Assembly (NCBI RefSeq): GCF_000003605.2
Contig: NW_003113970.1
Span: forward strand, 36,168-60,253
Length of the DNA stretch: 24,086 nucleotides
Direction: 5' to 3'
Source of the DNA: Saccoglossus kowalevskii
Taxonomy: Eukaryota > Hemichordata > Enteropneusta > Harrimaniidae
This document shows positions 21,879 through 24,086 of this stretch, in pieces; within the stretch, counting starts at the first letter, position 1; every line of letters starts with the position of its first letter. Position numbers and translations under genes: made by a program. Under the pieces are notes generated by a model, which saw only the letters and a list, made by a program, of their open reading frames with translations, did not search any database and was not told the DNA's origin.

Positions 21879-22010
21879 AAGGTTATTACGAAGATACCTC
21901 AAAGTATGCACTCCGACAGTACGCTGTCACATCGACCTCCGCTGCGCGTCGGCCGATACTGCCGCTGTACTGTCTTCGTGCATACTTTAAGGTATCTTTG
22001 TGACAACCTT
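21879..22010. repeat. 132-base imperfect hairpin, 44-base arms and 44-base GC-richer loop
   Basis: 21879-21922 is nearly complementary to 21967-22010, with about eight mismatches in 44 positions. Half of them are transitions and a three-base block (TCC opposite GAA) is the largest. The best-kept core is AAGATACCT, one base, AAAGTATGCAC. The loop is GC-rich relative to the window. Short AT-rich flanks also mirror each other (ATAATAATAA, ATATTATTTA). A MITE is the simplest reading; a transcribed hairpin RNA is an alternative. Confidence 0.8.
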
Positions 22011-22294
22011 ATATTATTTACTGATAATTTCTTGAGTCCCCTTGTTCTGAAAAAAAAAACATCCTAGACCGGCAAACTAGACAATGAACCAAAAGGCAAG
22101 TAAATCTATAACCCATTCTAGATCAAACAGCTAAAAATAACGACCCAAAGAGCGGCACATCCCCATAATGTGATTTGCATTAAGTGACCCCTCCCCGGGT
22201 ATAGGTTGGATTAGTATAGAAGCCCCTCTCACAATATAAAGCTAGATTTACAAGATCACTCCTTTTGGCTTGGCAAAACACCCAAAGCGAATTG

Positions 22295-22425
22295 GTCCTG
22301 TATTTGTAAAATCTCCATTTCTGTTCGCATTACAAATTTGCATTTGGTTTTGTGAAATTTGCATTCATAATCGATTTTTTTTTCATTTGTATTCATGAAT
22401 CATCTATTTGTATTTGTAAAATATG
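22295..22425 (+). repeat. second cluster of the CATTTGTATTCGT-type repeat
   Basis: Copies such as TATTTGTAAAATCTCCATTT, GCATTTGGTTTTGTGAAATT, TTTCATTTGTATTCATGAAT and CTATTTGTATTTGTAAAATA match the cluster at 20850-21075 in the same orientation, about 1.4 kb away. Confidence 0.65.
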
Positions 22426-22905
22426 TGATAAGTGAGCAAAGAGGGCGCTTTGGTAAAACCTCCGTTTATATACGCTTGTCGTAATTGACTTCAATGCACG
22501 CGCGTGGATTCAACATGTAGGTTTCACTTGCATTGGGTGTTTTTCCAAGCAAAAGGAAGTGACCCTGTTAATGTGCCTTTGAGGGACGATGATTCATCCT
22601 GGACTACCAACAAAAGGTTTTAGCCGTGGTTTCACGTCATTTTGGATCCGGATAGGTGTCGGGCTTGTTTGTCAGTGCACGTTGCATCGTCGGAGTATAG
22701 ACTGGACCCTAACGCCGCGGTGCAACTCTATAAGGAACGTTTTACTTGAAGTTATTATGAACTTTGTGGACTTGCTTTACGGCACAGCACATATTTCTGT
22801 ATTACGATGACTCGGTTAAGAAGGGTTATTTTTTGTACTGTCAGGTAGTTATAACAACATTTAATATAATGCGTGTTGTCACGATCCAAGATTTGTAACC
22901 ATTAT

Positions 22906-23070
22906 TTAAAGCGGGAAGGTCGTCACCTGCGCACGCGCAGGAATTGAGTCCCAAACGATAATAACAACACACGCTATGAACGGAAAGGCTCATGGGTAGA
23001 TGCTTGTTTGTAAACAATGACACGTTATGACCATCTGACGCATACGTAGGTAACGACTCCCCCGCTTTAA
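22906..23070. mobile_element. MITE-like element of 157 bp flanked by TTAA
   Basis: TTAA at 22906-22909 and 23067-23070 flank terminal inverted repeats of 28 bases. The left starts AGCGGGAAGGTCGTCACCTG and the reverse complement of the right starts AGCGGGGGAGTCGTTACCTA. Arms agree at 21 of 28 positions and all seven differences are transitions, several at CpG sites, as expected from cytosine deamination. TTAA duplication is typical of piggyBac-type insertion, but the ends do not start with the CCC typical of that family, so the superfamily stays open. There is no coding capacity. Confidence 0.6.
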
Positions 23071-23217
23071 CAATCTGCCGACTGCTCCCAGTGCAGTGTT
23101 TCAATGTTATAACCAACATAACAGAGATTTGGACTTTTTCACTATTTTTTCCAACATGGAATCCCTAAATTTCTCAGCCGTAATTCAGCATTGGTACAAA
23201 AAGCATCACATGGGAGA

Positions 23218-23335
23218 TTGCGTACCAACGTCTTGTTTTTCAAAGCCGTCTTTCAAATTTAATGTTTCCCTTGCTCTATGTATTGTAAAATTTACAAAAA
23301 AAACTGATATGTCACAATAAGATGTGATGAATTGA
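23218..23335 (-). repeat. unique part of the right inverted arm
   Basis: Reverse complement of 19731-19841, with an extra 16 bases (around 23263-23280) absent from the left copy. It passes directly into the satellite of the right arm. Confidence 0.9.
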
Positions 23336-23449
23336 GTGATGAATCGAGAGATGAATTGATTGATTATTGATTAATTGACTGATTGATTAATTGAATGATA
23401 AATTGAGTATTAAGTTGGGTGATCAATTGAGTGATGAATCGAGTGATGA

Positions 23450-23488
<39 letters not shown>

Positions 23489-23521
23489 ACTTGAATGATG
23501 AATTGAGTATTTAGTTGGGTG
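23325..23521 (-). repeat. right-arm minisatellite (TGAGTGATGAAT type) with a GATT microsatellite
   Basis: Reverse-complement form of the satellite at 18643-19749, much shorter. It contains a pure GATT run of about nine copies at 23452-23487. It ends at about GTTGGGTG before unique sequence. Confidence 0.9.
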
Positions 23522-23866
23522 TAACACATAAATAACCCAAAAAACATGACATGATGGCTTGGTCATAAATCCATTTTTTTTACGAAATTATTACATGAAC
23601 TAGTTTATCATGTGCGTGTCGACAAGCTATGTTCAATACTCATAATACCGCCTTATTGCGTGTCAATGAACATTGTGGACGCAATGTTCAATCAGAAAAC
23701 AGAAGAACAATAACAAGACAATTGAATACGCACATGCGCAGTTCTGACAGTGTCCGTTTAAAACAATGACGTATACAGTTTCCCCGTCAACCAACACAAC
23801 ATTCTGTACATCGTGAATATTATAACAATTAGAAAAACAATGCAGTCAATTAAGTAAGTAAAATAA
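23522..23866. other. non-coding stretch right of the inverted-repeat structure
   Basis: No gene is visible. It contains an NRF1-like palindrome, CGCACATGCGCAG, at 23729-23741, with downstream sequence resembling that after the copy at 11462-11474. Confidence 0.4.
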
Positions 23867-24086
23867 TTATAATTGTTCAATATCATTAAGAGAGTTCAGC
23901 GCGTACGTCTGGGAGTTTTCTGGTGGTATGTATATACACAGCTGCTAACAGAATATCTGTGTCTGAACCAAATACAATTTTGTCTAGAATAATTGAAACT
24001 ACATTTTTGGATTTCTCGAAGACTCGCTTTACATGGGGAGCTATATAGTCGGCAACAAATATACATACCCCGCCAGAGTATCGATC
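23867..24086 (-). pseudogene. non-LTR retrotransposon endonuclease fragment, frameshifted
   Basis: Read on the minus strand from the window edge, the frame gives RYSGGVCIFVADYIAPHVKR, then FGSDTDILLAAVYI. The SGGV, IAP..K and LLAAVYI landmarks are typical of the C-terminal half of the exonuclease-endonuclease-phosphatase domain of LINE elements. Near 23930 an extra four bases (a CATA-like duplication inside TATATACATACC) shift the frame. The expected continuation PPENSQTYALNSLNDIEQL follows in the other frame until a TAA at 23867-23869. No reverse transcriptase sequence is seen to the left, so the copy has lost its 3' part here. The rest of the element, if present, lies beyond the right edge. 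The clade cannot be fixed from this fragment. Confidence 0.75.

Larger units (their letters stand above)
19842..23217. other. interior of the inverted-repeat structure, no confident gene
   Basis: No recognisable protein domain was found. Open frames at 20085-20367, 20358-20543, 21777-22067 and 22589-22810 are short and unassigned. The last one lies in a GC-richer patch and is the least random-looking. The segment at 22130-22260 (GAGCGGCACATCCCC, then GACCCCTCCCCGGG) looks like part of a dispersed repeat, but I cannot name it. Other features inside are listed separately. Confidence 0.4.
18643..23521. mobile_element. candidate foldback-like element with satellite-bearing inverted arms
   Basis: The left arm is the satellite at 18643-19749 plus unique sequence to about 19841. 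The right arm is unique sequence from about 23218 plus satellite to 23521, in inverted order. The unique parts match almost base for base, with CATCTTATTGTGACATATCA next to the satellite and GAAAAACAAGACGTTGG further in. Foldback transposons of other animals have long terminal inverted repeats built of tandem repeats, which is what is seen. The arms are unequal (about 1200 and 300 bases). No transposase frame was recognised in the 3.4-kb interior and target-site duplications could not be seen at the degenerate outer edges. An inverted segmental duplication is the alternative. Confidence 0.55.

Noticed and set aside
1-24086. CRISPR array, bacterial operons or prophage
   Set aside because: The repeats have no regular unique spacers, and introns and animal-type domains show eukaryotic DNA.

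Overview
The window reads as nuclear DNA of an animal. Both real genes are split by GT-AG introns, much of the DNA is AT-rich non-coding sequence, and minisatellites, hairpins and transposon relics are abundant. The low GC content, the short introns, and the pairing of a galactose-3-O-sulfotransferase with a MAM-domain protein suggest a marine invertebrate, perhaps a mollusc. That placement is an inference, because no ribosomal RNA or other marker gene is present.

Layout. Positions 1-3100 are AT-rich non-coding sequence with one duplicated 80-base motif. Positions 3150-4021 hold decayed forward-strand coding sequence that I could not identify. A 41-bp minisatellite follows (4231-4702), then a block of about 1.5 kb (A1, about 5826-7305). 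The gene core comes next on the + strand. It starts with a three-exon sulfotransferase gene of the Gal3ST family (8081-10702), for which I could assemble a complete 430-residue type II membrane protein. A MAM-domain gene follows (11935-13840 visible), with three exons joined by well-matched splice sites. Its last intron carries a decayed minisatellite of about 60 bp. A second, longer array of the same 41-bp unit (about 14867-16000) and a second copy of the 1.5-kb block (A2, about 16014-17645) follow in the same orientation, so the two genes lie between paired repeat cassettes.

The right part (18640-23521) is best explained as a large inverted-repeat (foldback-like) structure. A minisatellite of about 12 bp plus about 110 bp of unique sequence occurs at 18643-19841 and again, inverted, at 23218-23521, around a 3.4-kb interior. 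The interior holds a 132-base hairpin, a TTAA-flanked MITE-like element, a smaller hairpin and two clusters of a degenerate repeat. A small ORF with a signal peptide (18116-18439) lies just outside it. The window ends inside a minus-strand relic of a non-LTR retrotransposon endonuclease (23867-24086) that carries a frameshift.

The two confident genes are not a proven functional unit. The sulfotransferase would act in the Golgi on galactose-containing glycans, and the MAM protein carries an extracellular adhesion-type domain. Both belong to the secretory or cell-surface system.
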